A stretch of 64,000 bases of DNA, taken from contig CANMHT010000002.1 of the NCBI GenBank assembly GCA_947497755.1, forward strand, positions 434,001 through 498,000, read 5' to 3'. Source of the DNA: an uncultured Polaribacter sp. GTDB taxonomy: Bacteria; Bacteroidota; Bacteroidia; Flavobacteriales; Flavobacteriaceae. Positions 29,999 through 37,862 of the stretch are shown in pieces. Position numbers and translations under genes: made by a program. The notes under the pieces were generated by a model. It searched no databases. It saw only the letters and a program-made list of their open reading frames with translations, and had not been told where the DNA came from. The number at the start of each line of letters is the position of its first letter. The stretch's first letter is position 1.

Positions 29999-30072
29999 GG
30001 TCTGGTAGTTCAGCTGGTTAGAATACCTGCCTGTCACGCAGGGGGTCGCGGGTTCGAGTCCCGTCCAGACCG
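29999..30072 (+). tRNA. tRNA-Asp (GTC anticodon)
   Basis: 74 nt cloverleaf. Acceptor stem GGTCTGG with CCAGACC, discriminator G, anticodon arm CCTGC-CTGTCAC-GCAGG, T arm GCGGG-TTCGAGT-CCCGT. CCA is not encoded. Its 3' end is part of a 13-bp repeat found again at 31847, showing it has served as an integration site. Confidence 0.97.
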
Positions 30073-30077
30073 CAAAA
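30065..30077 (+). repeat. Left attachment-site repeat in the tRNA 3' end
   Basis: CCAGACCGCAAAA, identical to 31847-31859; covers the acceptor 3' strand of tRNA-Asp and five bases beyond. Confidence 0.75.
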
Positions 30078-30106
30078 ACCTCTCAAGAAATTGAGAGGTT
30101 TTTTTT
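30077..30106 (+). terminator. Terminator of tRNA-Asp
   Basis: AACCTCTCAA pairs with TTGAGAGGTT around a GAAA loop, followed by T-run to 30106. Confidence 0.85.
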
Positions 30107-30290
30107 ATGCAGTAAACTCAAGGGGCTAATTCTATAACCTAAATCTCAAATAATAACTACTTATTACTAAATTGCATCTAAAAGGTGTACAATTCGGAGT
30201 ACATATTTTTTAAATTCTCATTAAACAGGTATTTTTACCTTGTTTTAAGTGGTTGATTTTAAGTAATTTGAAAATTTAAATAATATACTT

Positions 30291-31448
30291 ATGAATAAAC
30301 AAATTACATGTGTAGTATACTTCTTGTTAATATCATTAACAGCTTTTTCTCAAAGAGAAAATTCAACTACGGAGGTTTTTTTAGATAATATTAAAAGAGA
30401 AAATGATAGTATAGATATTGTTAGAAAGAAAGAGATATCTGGACTAAAAGATAAAATTTTAGAAATTGACGAAGCTTTACAGAAAAAATTAAACTCTACA
30501 CAAGAAGTTGAAAAACTTAGAAGAAGAATTTTAACGCTAGAAGAGATTAGGGAAAAAGAGCAAGAATTAAAACAAAGGATACTAATTGAAAACTATAATT
30601 CTGCAGCTTTAAATTTATTTTCAATGGAAAAAGATATAAAGCCGCTTAAACTCTATAATGCTTCAAAAAATTTTTACTCGTCAATTAATGATATTTCTAA
30701 CCCTATAAATTATCCAGATTATAAAGAATGGTTTGAGGAATATAAAAGGTTTCTCAAATTGAGGAAGTCCAAAGATATATTGTTAGAGATGGCTTCAGAT
30801 GCAATTAATACATCAGAGACATTATCAAATAATAATATTAGTTTAGGAGGGTTCGGTAGTTTAATAATTTCTAGTATTGAGAAGTTTATTTCATCTCTAG
30901 GTAAAGGAAAAAAAGAATTAAGAAGAAAGAGTGTGAAAATGTTAAAGTTAATAGTATTATTGGATAATTTTGAAAATGAAAGAGACTTTTTAATTAAACA
31001 ATCTAAAGAGTTGAATAAAGAACTTGAAATTATTGAAAATACACAATCTGATTTGAAAGAAAGAATTATTAAATCCCTCATTTTAAATAGGGTATTACTA
31101 AAGAAAAATTATTTTGAACAAACAGATTTTAATAAAACTATACAATATTTACAACGAGTAAAAAAAGTCATAGAGTCAAGGTTTAAAAGTAGTTTGTATA
31201 ACAAAAATGAAGTTATTCACCAGATGAATTCAGTGCAAACATTAAAAATGAGATTTGGGAACTTATCTTTAAAACTAGACGAAAATTTACGTCAATATAA
31301 AAGTATAATAAATAAATACAAAAAACTAGATGTCATAGAGTTTAAGCAATTGGAAAATTATTACAATAATTTGGTTTTAGTATTTGGAGATAATATAGAC
31401 TCAAAAAAATATATTGAAGATGCGGTTAAGATGTATAGAACAGAATAA
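30291..31448 (+). CDS. Secreted coiled-coil protein of unknown function
   Basis: 385 residues with a Sec signal peptide (MNKQITCVVYFLLISLTAFSQ) and almost entirely charged helical sequence afterwards. Strong heptad-like stretches lie at ~25-110 (ending LRRRILTLEEIREKEQELKQ) and ~225-300. No cysteines or catalytic motifs are visible in the mature part. It is the only intact gene inside the tRNA-Asp element remnant, so it may be cargo. I do not recognise a family. Confidence 0.75.
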   Translation: MNKQITCVVYFLLISLTAFSQRENSTTEVFLDNIKRENDSIDIVRKKEISGLKDKILEIDEALQKKLNSTQEVEKLRRRILTLEEIREKEQELKQRILIENYNSAALNLFSMEKDIKPLKLYNASKNFYSSINDISNPINYPDYKEWFEEYKRFLKLRKSKDILLEMASDAINTSETLSNNNISLGGFGSLIISSIEKFISSLGKGKKELRRKSVKMLKLIVLLDNFENERDFLIKQSKELNKELEIIENTQSDLKERIIKSLILNRVLLKKNYFEQTDFNKTIQYLQRVKKVIESRFKSSLYNKNEVIHQMNSVQTLKMRFGNLSLKLDENLRQYKSIINKYKKLDVIEFKQLENYYNNLVLVFGDNIDSKKYIEDAVKMYRTE

Positions 31449-31466
31449 TCATTGAACTGATTTTAT

Positions 31467-31833
31467 TTGAGAATGAGCTTATGTCCTATCAAGTGTAGAA
31501 TTACACTTAATAAGAAGAGAAAAGAATTTTCCACAGGGCTATTTATAAATCCTGAAGAATGGAATAGTAAAAAGCAAATTGTTATACTGCCTGACAAGTA
31601 TAAAAAATTAAAAGAAGAATTAAACCTGATAAAGAATGAAATTTATCAGTTTTTTTATTCCTAAAAGCTAAGAAAGAAGAGTTTAATGTAAGTGATATTT
31701 ACTGAGAATATAAAGGAGAAACCAGTAAAAAAGAATATGGAGTTGTAGAAATATATAACTTACATTCTATACGACTTAAGAAATTAGTGGGAATAGATAT
31801 TCAACAAGTGACTTATTCAAAATATTTAGAATA
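31467..31833 (+). pseudogene. Truncated tyrosine recombinase (integrase), N-terminal part only
   Basis: IKCRITLNKKRKEFSTGLFI followed by NPEEWNSKKQ is the arm-DNA-binding start of Bacteroidota tyrosine integrases. A stop follows at 31664. In another frame homology-like sequence resumes (AKKEEFNVSDIY, stop, EYKGETSKKEYGVVEIYNLH, then RLKKLVGIDIQQVTYSKYLE) and ends at a stop near 31833. So there is at least one frameshift and one nonsense codon, and the whole catalytic domain is missing. It lies against the right att repeat, the normal place for an element's integrase. Confidence 0.8.
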
Positions 31834-31846
31834 AGGAATCCATTTA

Positions 31847-31859
31847 CCAGACCGCAAAA
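31847..31859 (+). repeat. Right attachment-site repeat
   Basis: CCAGACCGCAAAA, the second copy of the tRNA-Asp 3' end, 14 bases after the last stop of the broken integrase. Confidence 0.75.
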
Positions 31860-31888
31860 GCTTCTCAATTTTTTGAGAAGCTTTTTTT
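31858..31888 (+). terminator. Terminator hairpin after the right att repeat
   Basis: AAGCTTCTCAA pairs with TTGAGAAGCTT, then T-run to 31888. Resembles the tRNA-Asp terminator in form and position and may be its pre-insertion counterpart. Confidence 0.75.
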
Positions 31889-31989
31889 GATTATTGCTTT
31901 TTGTGTTGGTATTTATGATGGTTAAGTTGTTGCTTCTCTCAAAAAGAAACACTAAAAGTCTTCTTTGTTGTGAAATGAAAATCATTCCA

Positions 31990-32313
31990 TCAGATAAAAA
32001 TCAGTTTAGTGTAATTGCTATAGGCTTCTATGTACAAAATGTCATTAGCATTTACCGGCTGTTGTTTTTTATCACCACAAAACAATTTATCTAATTCAGG
32101 ATTTGCAAGGTTAATTCCGCCTATACCGCCCTTATCACGGATGTATCTTTTTCCGTTTTTTCCTTCAATTTGAAAAGGGGTTGCAGAAACTATCATTCCG
32201 CCAAACATTAGGTCAGGTTTTTCAACGATAAAACTTCTTTCAAGTATTGTCTTTTCACCACAACTGATAAAACTTATTACAACTAATAATATGAATATTG
32301 AAATGTTTCTCAT
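31990..32313 (-). CDS. Cassette 1: small hypothetical lipoprotein
   Basis: 107 residues from the ATG at 32313, chosen because MRNISIFILLVVISFISC is a clean lipoprotein signal with Cys18. The frame is open 37 codons further upstream into the intergenic palindrome, which is unlikely to be coding. The mature part contains GGMIVSATPFQIEGKNGKRY and a glycine-rich segment, without a recognisable family. First gene at the tRNA-side end of the cassette array. Function unknown. Confidence 0.65.
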   Translation of the reverse strand: MRNISIFILLVVISFISCGEKTILERSFIVEKPDLMFGGMIVSATPFQIEGKNGKRYIRDKGGIGGINLANPELDKLFCGDKKQQPVNANDILYIEAYSNYTKLIFI

Positions 32314-32314
32314 A

Positions 32315-32459
32315 ATTGTATACAAAGATTTAGGATATGATTTCGTTGCGGGAAGAAAATCAGTATGATTTTCAACCGTAGAAATCAGCCGTTTTAAAGT
32401 TATTATTTTTCTTTTATTGTTCATTCAGTTCCCTGAATTATAACCATTGTAGGCTAACG
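32315..32459 (-). repeat. attC-like site between cassettes 2 and 1
   Basis: Plus-strand left arm GTATACAA with GATATGATTTCG; right arm GAATTATAACCATTGTAGGC. Arms pair imperfectly (GGTTATAATTC against GGATATGATTTC). One of the weaker sites. Confidence 0.5.
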
Positions 32460-32461
32460 TA

Positions 32462-33013
32462 TTATTTCAACTCCTGATTTAATAATAAATCATATCCAAA
32501 AAAACCTCTCTTAACTTCAAGTTCGATTTTTTCATAAGTTTTCATTTTGGAATAAAATTTATGTCTAAAAACTAATTCCTTTATTTTTCCTTTATATAAG
32601 ATTTTGAATGTAGGCTTTCTCTCATTCCTTCTGTATTTACTCCCAGCTAATGAAGACCTTTCGACAATTTCATAAGTTTCTTTTATAGATTCATTATTCG
32701 CCAAATAATAATTACTAAACATAAAGATTGAGCAAGACAAAAAACCCCAACTAATAGTTGTTTGTATAAAAGTCATGAAATATAACATTGCTTTATGTTT
32801 GTACTCAAATAGCTTTTGAAAATCTTTTAAGGAGAAAAACATTGTCAAAAAACCAATAATCAAGACAATGGCGAGAAGTAATTTGAAGTCTATAAATGTT
32901 TGACGATAAATTTTTACCTGCCAAATCATAGGAATCAGACCAATAAAGAAAGAAATCTCATAAAACATTTTCAGTTTTTTTTCCTTTCTTTTCATTTTCT
33001 TCTTTTTGCTCAT
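32462..33013 (-). CDS. Cassette 2: membrane protein of unknown function
   Basis: 183 residues. A Lys-rich start (MSKKKKMKRKEKKLKM) is followed by three or four hydrophobic helices (~20-36, 43-60, 75-100). A soluble C-terminal part of ~80 residues (TFKILYKGKIKELVFRHKF, YEKIELEVKRGFFGYDLL) probably faces the periplasm. No family recognised with confidence. It sits between two attC-like sites, with start codon 11 bases from the upstream site, so it is a single-gene cassette. Confidence 0.65.
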   Translation of the reverse strand: MSKKKKMKRKEKKLKMFYEISFFIGLIPMIWQVKIYRQTFIDFKLLLAIVLIIGFLTMFFSLKDFQKLFEYKHKAMLYFMTFIQTTISWGFLSCSIFMFSNYYLANNESIKETYEIVERSSLAGSKYRRNERKPTFKILYKGKIKELVFRHKFYSKMKTYEKIELEVKRGFFGYDLLLNQELK

Positions 33014-33023
33014 TCAATATATG

Positions 33024-33163
33024 TTTGCCAACGTTTTCGTATAACCGTCAGTTACGAGATTATATTTACTAATTTTCGGTTAAGCACTAACCTTGTAATT
33101 TCGATTGGATTCGGACATAATCGAATTCGCTATTAAAACTGTTATACATTGTTATAAGCGGTG
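33024..33163 (-). repeat. attC-like site between cassettes 3 and 2
   Basis: Left arm TTGCCAACG then CGTATAACCGTCAGTTACG; right arm CGCTATTAAAACTGTTATAC then ATTGTTATAAGC. GTATAAC-x-GT is shared by the left arm and the complement of the right arm. Central GGTTAAGCACTAACC at 33079-33093. Left arm nearly identical to the site at 36264. Confidence 0.75.
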
Positions 33164-33173
33164 CTTTATTACT

Positions 33174-34100
33174 CTAATTAGATTTTTGTTTCTTACGATT
33201 CTTAATATTCAAAGACTTTTGTTTCATCCAATTAATAGAAATTTCTATTGGTTCTGTCTTATTTGTATTATGCCCTAATGATGGAAATAAAACGTATTCA
33301 AAAGGTTTATTTTTTAATTTTAAAGTGTTAAGATGTTCAATACATATTTTAGTAGGAATTTGAATATCCTTCTCTCCGAAAAGCCAAAGACCAGGGATAG
33401 AGAGGTTTTTCAGAACCTCTTTTGGGTCAGTAGCTTCAAATTGATATCTGTCAGGGTCGTTTTTGATATGTTCACGAGCGTCTTCTTCTGTATGATTTTT
33501 CCAAAAATCTGTTCTCCCATTTGTATAGAATTGAAATCTTAATTGTTCGAGAGTAGTGATTGTTGGGGAGCTGAATAAAACCATAAATTCGACTAATGGG
33601 TTTTTATTTGCAATAATTGGGATTATCCAACCTGCTTGACTTGCACCTACAAGACCAATAGGTAAATTTCTTTCTTTTTTATGTATCAAATTAACAGCAG
33701 AATTTGCATCTTTTGCTAATAAATTTAGATTGTCTATACTGATATTATTTGTGCCTACTTCAGGTCCAGCGTAAACTCCACCAGACTCTCCAACTCCACG
33801 TTTATCATAAGTTAAAACCAAAATATCATTCTGGGCTAACAATTTAGCGAATTCTTTTCTTCGAGGAACTCTGTCAGAACCATGAACAATAACAACAGCT
33901 AAATGTGGATTTTTAGGGCTATAAATTGTGCCAGCCAATTTAATTCCTTCACTTTCAAAAGTTACATCTTCTGTATATATAGAATCTAATGATTGAGTTT
34001 TTTCTTCAGAAGATATTGGTCTTTTTTGTTCAACTGAATTATTACAACTAATCACACTTATAAATAAAGAAAATAGAAAAAGTCGACTTATTAATTTCAT
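33174..34100 (-). CDS. Cassette 3: alpha/beta hydrolase lipoprotein
   Basis: 308 residues. Lipoprotein signal ending at Cys19 (FISVISC). Alpha/beta-hydrolase fold: strand VVIVHGSDRVPRR with oxyanion HG, nucleophile Ser154 in GLVGASQAGW, acid region LWLFGEKDIQIP and His in SLGHNTNK. Related to serine aminopeptidase / dienelactone hydrolase-like proteins; the substrate is unknown. Anchored at the cell envelope. It is an intact enzyme gene carried as a cassette and ends in a Lys-rich tail. Confidence 0.85.
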   Translation of the reverse strand: MKLISRLFLFSLFISVISCNNSVEQKRPISSEEKTQSLDSIYTEDVTFESEGIKLAGTIYSPKNPHLAVVIVHGSDRVPRRKEFAKLLAQNDILVLTYDKRGVGESGGVYAGPEVGTNNISIDNLNLLAKDANSAVNLIHKKERNLPIGLVGASQAGWIIPIIANKNPLVEFMVLFSSPTITTLEQLRFQFYTNGRTDFWKNHTEEDAREHIKNDPDRYQFEATDPKEVLKNLSIPGLWLFGEKDIQIPTKICIEHLNTLKLKNKPFEYVLFPSLGHNTNKTEPIEISINWMKQKSLNIKNRKKQKSN

Positions 34101-34129
34101 ATGTTAATTTTTTTATTAAAATGTTCTTT

Positions 34130-34222
34130 AATAGACTGGATTTTCGGTCGCATTACCTAAAGCGGTTTGTGTGTATGTATGCCCGAAAGGTATATGCTAA
34201 AAACCTTATTATAACCAGTTTT
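34130..34222 (-). repeat. Weak attC-like site between cassettes 4 and 3
   Basis: Left arm ACTGGATTTTCGGT (34135-34148) against right arm ACCTTATTATAACCAGT (34203-34219), whose complement is ACTGGTTATAATAAGGT. The pairing is clear at both ends but the AAC/GTT cores are poor. Shortest of the series. Confidence 0.45.
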
Positions 34223-34884
34223 ATTTGCTTATTAATTTTTTTCCGTGAAAAGGACAAAAGCTCCAATTTCCATTCATTTCTTTATTGTCTACAGGACATT
34301 TCTTTTTGTCTATAAGTGAAGAAAGTGGCAAGTTCCATTTAAATTTATTTTGAGAATGATCAACTATAAAATTGCCTTTTTGAAATTCATTAATAATATT
34401 TTTTCCTTTATTGTTTTTAACTTTAAAAAGAAAAAAATGCATTCCTTTTCCCATTTTTCCAAACATTTGAGAAAACATTGGAGTAATATTTTTTAACAGA
34501 TTTTTGGTGTTATATGTAATTTCACTTTCGGGTAAAGATTTATATTCTTTATTGTTAGAATCTATGAGAGTTAGACTCTTTTCTAATTCAATCTTTTCTT
34601 TAAAAAGTCATGTTTCCTCTTGCATCAATTTTGATGTCAACTACGCTTATAAGAACGTAATCTTCAAAAGCCTTTTCAAACATTTTAATTGTACTTTTTG
34701 GAATATTAGTGTTTCCTTCAAAAGCAATTCTCCAATAGCTATTTGGAATCCAGAGTGTCCCACTCATTTTATTATTTCCTTTTTTCCAAATAGTTAAATC
34801 TTTTATTAATTCTGATTGATCAACTTTCTTTTGTCCAAATAATGTAAAACTTGTTAATAATAAGATTAATGTTAATTTTTTCAT
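34221..34884 (-). pseudogene. Cassette 4: secreted protein gene split by a frameshift
   Basis: Begins MKKLTLILLLTSFTLFG at 34884 (signal peptide) and reads ~95 residues to a stop at 34600 just after NMTF. If one T of the five-T run in ACTTTTTAAAG is removed, the frame continues (KEKIELEKSLTLIDSNNKEY) into the second open stretch at 34478-34221 (MFSQMFGKMGKGMHFFLFKV), for about 220 residues in all. The C-terminal part has CPVDNKEMNGNWSFCPFHGK, a possible CxnC zinc site. Probably a recent loss-of-function mutation, a sequencing error in a homopolymer, or slippage. Function unknown. Confidence 0.7.
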
Positions 34885-34897
34885 TTCTTTTTTTAAA

Positions 34898-35080
34898 TTG
34901 TTGTCAATGACCACGGCTTAGAGCGGCCTTTTGTTATTTGTTTTATTTTTTCTTGTTTACAGCCAAAATAGATCATTTCGCTATGGCGTAATATTCTATT
35001 TGGCAGACTTAGTAAATATACACTAAACTTTGGGTTTAGCACTTAACCTCGTATTAATTATAAGCCTTGTTGGCAACCGT
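34898..35080 (-). repeat. attC-like site between cassettes 5 and 4
   Basis: Left arm TTGTTGTCAATGACCACGGC then TTAGAG; right arm TTAATTATAAGCCTTGTTGG then CAACCG. GGCTTA and TTGxCAA match across the axis. Central TTAGCACTTAACC at 35036-35048. The stop codon of cassette 5 (35054-35056) lies inside the right arm. Confidence 0.65.
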
Positions 35081-35611
35081 TTTTATTTTTTCAATTTCAT
35101 TTTCATTTTTAGCGCAAAAAATAAAAAAATCTCCATTAATTATAATATTATCAGGACTTATGATTTTAGTTTCATTCCAGAATTTATCTTGTAATTCCTT
35201 GTTCGAATTAATACTTTGTCTTAAAGATCCGAAATCCCAAGTTGGGTCAGCTTCTGTAAGTTCAGTTTCTCTATTCTTTAACGTAAAAGCTCCATAATTT
35301 ACGAAATCAGTCATTTCATCAAATTCAGTTTTATTCTTAAACAAACACCATTGGTCATATGATTCATATATCGGTTCATTTAATTCGTTTTGGTTAATAA
35401 TAGGGGAATAACTGATTTCTCCTTTTTTGTACCAACCTCTATTTAGTTCTGTTTTAGAAGGTATAAATATTCCACCGTCAAAACATACAATTCCAAGATA
35501 TTTATCAATTAGTAAATCCGACAGTTTTTGAACAAAGGTTGTTAAATCAAAATCCGATGAAGCGAATTCAATCCAATAATAATCATCTTTATTTCCTGTG
35601 TGATATTTCAT
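35054..35611 (-). CDS. Cassette 5: hypothetical cytoplasmic protein
   Basis: 185 residues, no signal peptide, acidic, with many aromatic residues (DDYYWIEFASSDFD, YESYDQWCLF, DPTWDFGSL). Globular and apparently soluble; it resembles the small immunity-like or DUF proteins common in mobile flavobacterial DNA, but no family can be named. Its last residues VANKAYN are encoded by the right arm of the attC-like site, so the gene and the recombination site have co-evolved. Confidence 0.65.
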   Translation of the reverse strand: MKYHTGNKDDYYWIEFASSDFDLTTFVQKLSDLLIDKYLGIVCFDGGIFIPSKTELNRGWYKKGEISYSPIINQNELNEPIYESYDQWCLFKNKTEFDEMTDFVNYGAFTLKNRETELTEADPTWDFGSLRQSINSNKELQDKFWNETKIISPDNIIINGDFFIFCAKNENEIEKIKTVANKAYN

Positions 35612-35616
35612 CTAAT

Positions 35617-35757
35617 GGTTGCCAACGGATTTGTATATGAATAATTGTGATTTCGTGATTGTGAATTTTCAGTATGAAAATCCACCAATTGAAAGTGAAA
35701 CTATATGTTTGATTTTAGCTCTCATGTAGCAATTTTTTATATACGTTTTTGTAGCAT
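35617..35757 (-). repeat. attC-like site between cassettes 6 and 5
   Basis: Left arm GTTGCCAACGGATTTGTATA then TGAATAATTG; right arm GTAGCAATTTTTTATATACG then TTTTTGTAGC. GTATATxAAxAATTG is shared by the left arm and the right arm's complement. Starts six bases from the cassette 5 ATG. Confidence 0.75.
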
Positions 35758-35761
35758 GTTT

Positions 35762-36250
35762 TTATTCACATTTATTTAATTCAGAATAATATTTAATCGG
35801 ATTACGATTTTTATATTTTATTCCATTTAATGATTCGCAAAACTTTTTTTTGTCTGTATTTATTATTAATTCCAAATACTCAATAAATTTCTCTGCATAT
35901 TCTCCATCTGCAAAACTCGCAAGATTTAAACTCGGTAAGTAAAAATCAGAATTTTTTTCAGAAGTCACTTGTTCAAAAATCAGTCGAGTAGTTTCATAAA
36001 AAAAGTCTGTTTTTCCTAGTTTGTGGTCAGGTCCAGTTGTTCTATAATATAATCCGAATTCAGTATAGTTTTCAGGAACTAATTTTATTAAAATAGATTT
36101 AGGGATTTTCTTTTTCCTTAAATATAATTCAGATGCAGTATTTAAATTTTTTTCGTATTCAGTTTCATTCACAGTTTTTAATTCAGTCGATTTTCCAAAA
36201 GTCAGAAACGAAATAATTATTAAAAATGGTAATGTTAAAATCTTGTTCAT
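35762..36250 (-). CDS. Cassette 6: hypothetical secreted protein
   Basis: 162 residues with a Sec signal peptide (MNKILTLPFLIIISFLTFG). The mature part is predicted mostly helical (EYEKNLNTASELYLRKKKIP, EYAEKFIEYLELIINTDKKK) with two cysteines near the C-terminus. No catalytic motif or family is recognised. A single gene between two attC-like sites. Confidence 0.65.
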   Translation of the reverse strand: MNKILTLPFLIIISFLTFGKSTELKTVNETEYEKNLNTASELYLRKKKIPKSILIKLVPENYTEFGLYYRTTGPDHKLGKTDFFYETTRLIFEQVTSEKNSDFYLPSLNLASFADGEYAEKFIEYLELIINTDKKKFCESLNGIKYKNRNPIKYYSELNKCE

Positions 36251-36263
36251 AGGTTTTTCTCAA

Positions 36264-36430
36264 ATGTGCTACAACCGGCCTCGTATAGCCGTCAGTTACG
36301 GGTTAATATGCGTTATTTTTCGGTTAAGGACTGACCTTAGCAATTCCGTGTGGATTCTAGCTTGTACATAGCGCAGCTGAAGCATAGTCGAATCTGTCGT
36401 AATTGTGGTTATATATTGTTGTACACCGTT
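36264..36430 (-). repeat. attC-like site between cassettes 7 and 6
   Basis: Left arm GTGCTACAACCGGCCTCGTA then TAGCCGTCAGTTACG; right arm CGTAATTGTGGTTATATATT then GTTGTACACC. GTG-TACAAC, TATAxCC and TTACG correspond across the axis. Central CGGTTAAGGACTGACCTTA at 36321-36339. Confidence 0.78.
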
Positions 36431-36437
36431 TTGGTTT

Positions 36438-37724
36438 TTAATTTAAATTATAATCTGGTTTTGATATTTTTTTTACAAAAATTAATCCATCATAAGCTTC
36501 TGCATATACTTTATTGATTAGTATCCTGTGTAATGGTTTTGGTTGGTATCCACCTCCAGCAATTAACAAATACTTTGATTTTTTATTAAAAAAAATTGAA
36601 GTGTCATTAAATTCTATAAAATATATATCCTTATTTACGGACATTAATGTATTTGCATAAGTCTTTCTAAATGGTTTTTTAATATGGTATGTTTTCCAAT
36701 GATTTCCTTTCTTTTTATTAACTACAAAACCGCTTATTTTTCCTGCTCCAAAATCGAAGCCTACACTGTAATAATCTTCATTATAATAATCTTTCAAATG
36801 TCGTCCTAGATTAATTATATTACTTCCAGTATAGTACATTTCTCTTTTATTTATGTGTTCATTATGAGCCCAAATAAATGCTTTCCCGTTTTTAGATTCA
36901 TTTTCTACAATCCATTTTACATTTTCAAACATTTTTAAATCTCTAAATTCAGTACTCTTTGGGTATTCATCTTTAATGTGTGATGCATATTCAGTGTATT
37001 TTATCAAATAGTCTATACCTCTTATTAAGGATTTATACTCTTTTCCTTCTAGTTTTAAATTCAGTACTTGCTGTTTTAGTTTATTTAATTTTGGAATCTG
37101 AATTTGCCACCAACCATCTTTTTTTCTGAAGTCTATTTTCTTGTTTGCACAACTATCGGCAACTGTCAAGAGTTTTTTGTCGATTGTAATTTTTTTTGCA
37201 TTAAAGAAGTTTCGTATTTCTTGATTAATTTCTTTTCCTATTTGAATATCCATTCCGTAAAATCGAATTTGCTCTTCTCTTACCTTTCCTTTGTTATAAT
37301 CTCTCATCCATTTTAGTAGATTTACGATTTCTTTGGTATGCCAAAACCCAATGTTAAAATTTTTGGCAATCGTTTTTATATCTCCTTTTCCTCCACTTAT
37401 CCATTCATTTATTCCAGATTCAGCTTGGTAAGATTCTTCCATTATGAAAACCTTCACGTCTTGATTTTTTACCAAATGTTTAAAGAACTTAGCTTTTAGG
37501 TTAAAAAACTCTTTTGTATTATGAGATGCTTCTCCAAAGCCATAGATTTTAGCATTGGCAAATTTATCAGGGGTGTTTTTTTTAAAAAAAAATAATTCAG
37601 AATCAGGGTTTGCATCTTCAATTTCTATAGAGTTATTCGTTATCCAACGAATGTTTTTTTTGTTTTGAGAATAAAGAAGAAGTGGTGAAATAAGGATGAA
37701 AATGAAAATTGTCTTTTTTATCAA
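36438..37724 (-). CDS. Cassette 7: erythromycin esterase-like protein
   Basis: 428 residues. Signal-like N-terminus (MIKKTIFIFILISPLLLYSQ). GFGEASHNTKEF (Glu65, His68) matches the GExxH active-site start of the erythromycin esterase family; FIMEESYQAESGINEWISGG, IRFYGMDIQ and FIWAHNEHINKREM are further family segments. The enteric enzymes open the macrolide ring, but most environmental members have no proven substrate. The start is TTG (no ATG in frame upstream), an unusual choice. If secreted, it differs from the cytoplasmic resistance enzymes. Confidence 0.82.
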   Translation of the reverse strand: MIKKTIFIFILISPLLLYSQNKKNIRWITNNSIEIEDANPDSELFFFKKNTPDKFANAKIYGFGEASHNTKEFFNLKAKFFKHLVKNQDVKVFIMEESYQAESGINEWISGGKGDIKTIAKNFNIGFWHTKEIVNLLKWMRDYNKGKVREEQIRFYGMDIQIGKEINQEIRNFFNAKKITIDKKLLTVADSCANKKIDFRKKDGWWQIQIPKLNKLKQQVLNLKLEGKEYKSLIRGIDYLIKYTEYASHIKDEYPKSTEFRDLKMFENVKWIVENESKNGKAFIWAHNEHINKREMYYTGSNIINLGRHLKDYYNEDYYSVGFDFGAGKISGFVVNKKKGNHWKTYHIKKPFRKTYANTLMSVNKDIYFIEFNDTSIFFNKKSKYLLIAGGGYQPKPLHRILINKVYAEAYDGLIFVKKISKPDYNLN

Positions 37725-37738
37725 AATGTTTGTTTTAA

Positions 37739-37862
37739 ATGGTGTACAACAGTCTCGTATAACCGTTAAATTAAAAATTTGGCGGACTTATTAAAAGGAG
37801 CTAAACCTTAAATTAAGCACAAAAATCCGTATTAATTATAGCTATTGTTGGCTACAGTTTTT
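37739..37862 (-). repeat. attC-like site between cassettes 8 and 7
   Basis: Left arm GGTGTACAACAGTCTCGTAT then AACCGTTAAATTA; right arm CGTATTAATTATAGCTATTG then TTGGCTACAG. TGTA-CAACA and TATAA correspond. Central TAAATTAAGCAC at 37809-37820. The cassette 8 stop codon (37852-37854) lies in the right arm. Confidence 0.72.

Larger units (their letters stand above)
30065..31859. mobile_element. Remnant integrated element at tRNA-Asp
   Basis: Bounded by two copies of CCAGACCGCAAAA, at 30065-30077 (the end of tRNA-Asp) and 31847-31859. Each copy is followed by a similar CTCTCAA-type terminator hairpin. Inside lie a coiled-coil secreted protein gene and, next to the right end, a broken gene matching the N-terminal part of a Bacteroidota tyrosine recombinase. 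The arrangement is that of an integrative element that has lost most of its content. Confidence 0.7.

Noticed and set aside
31467..31833. The broken integrase as the recombinase of the cassette array
   Set aside because: Its arm-DNA-binding start is of the tRNA-targeting Bacteroidota type, not IntI, and it lies inside the tRNA-Asp att repeats.
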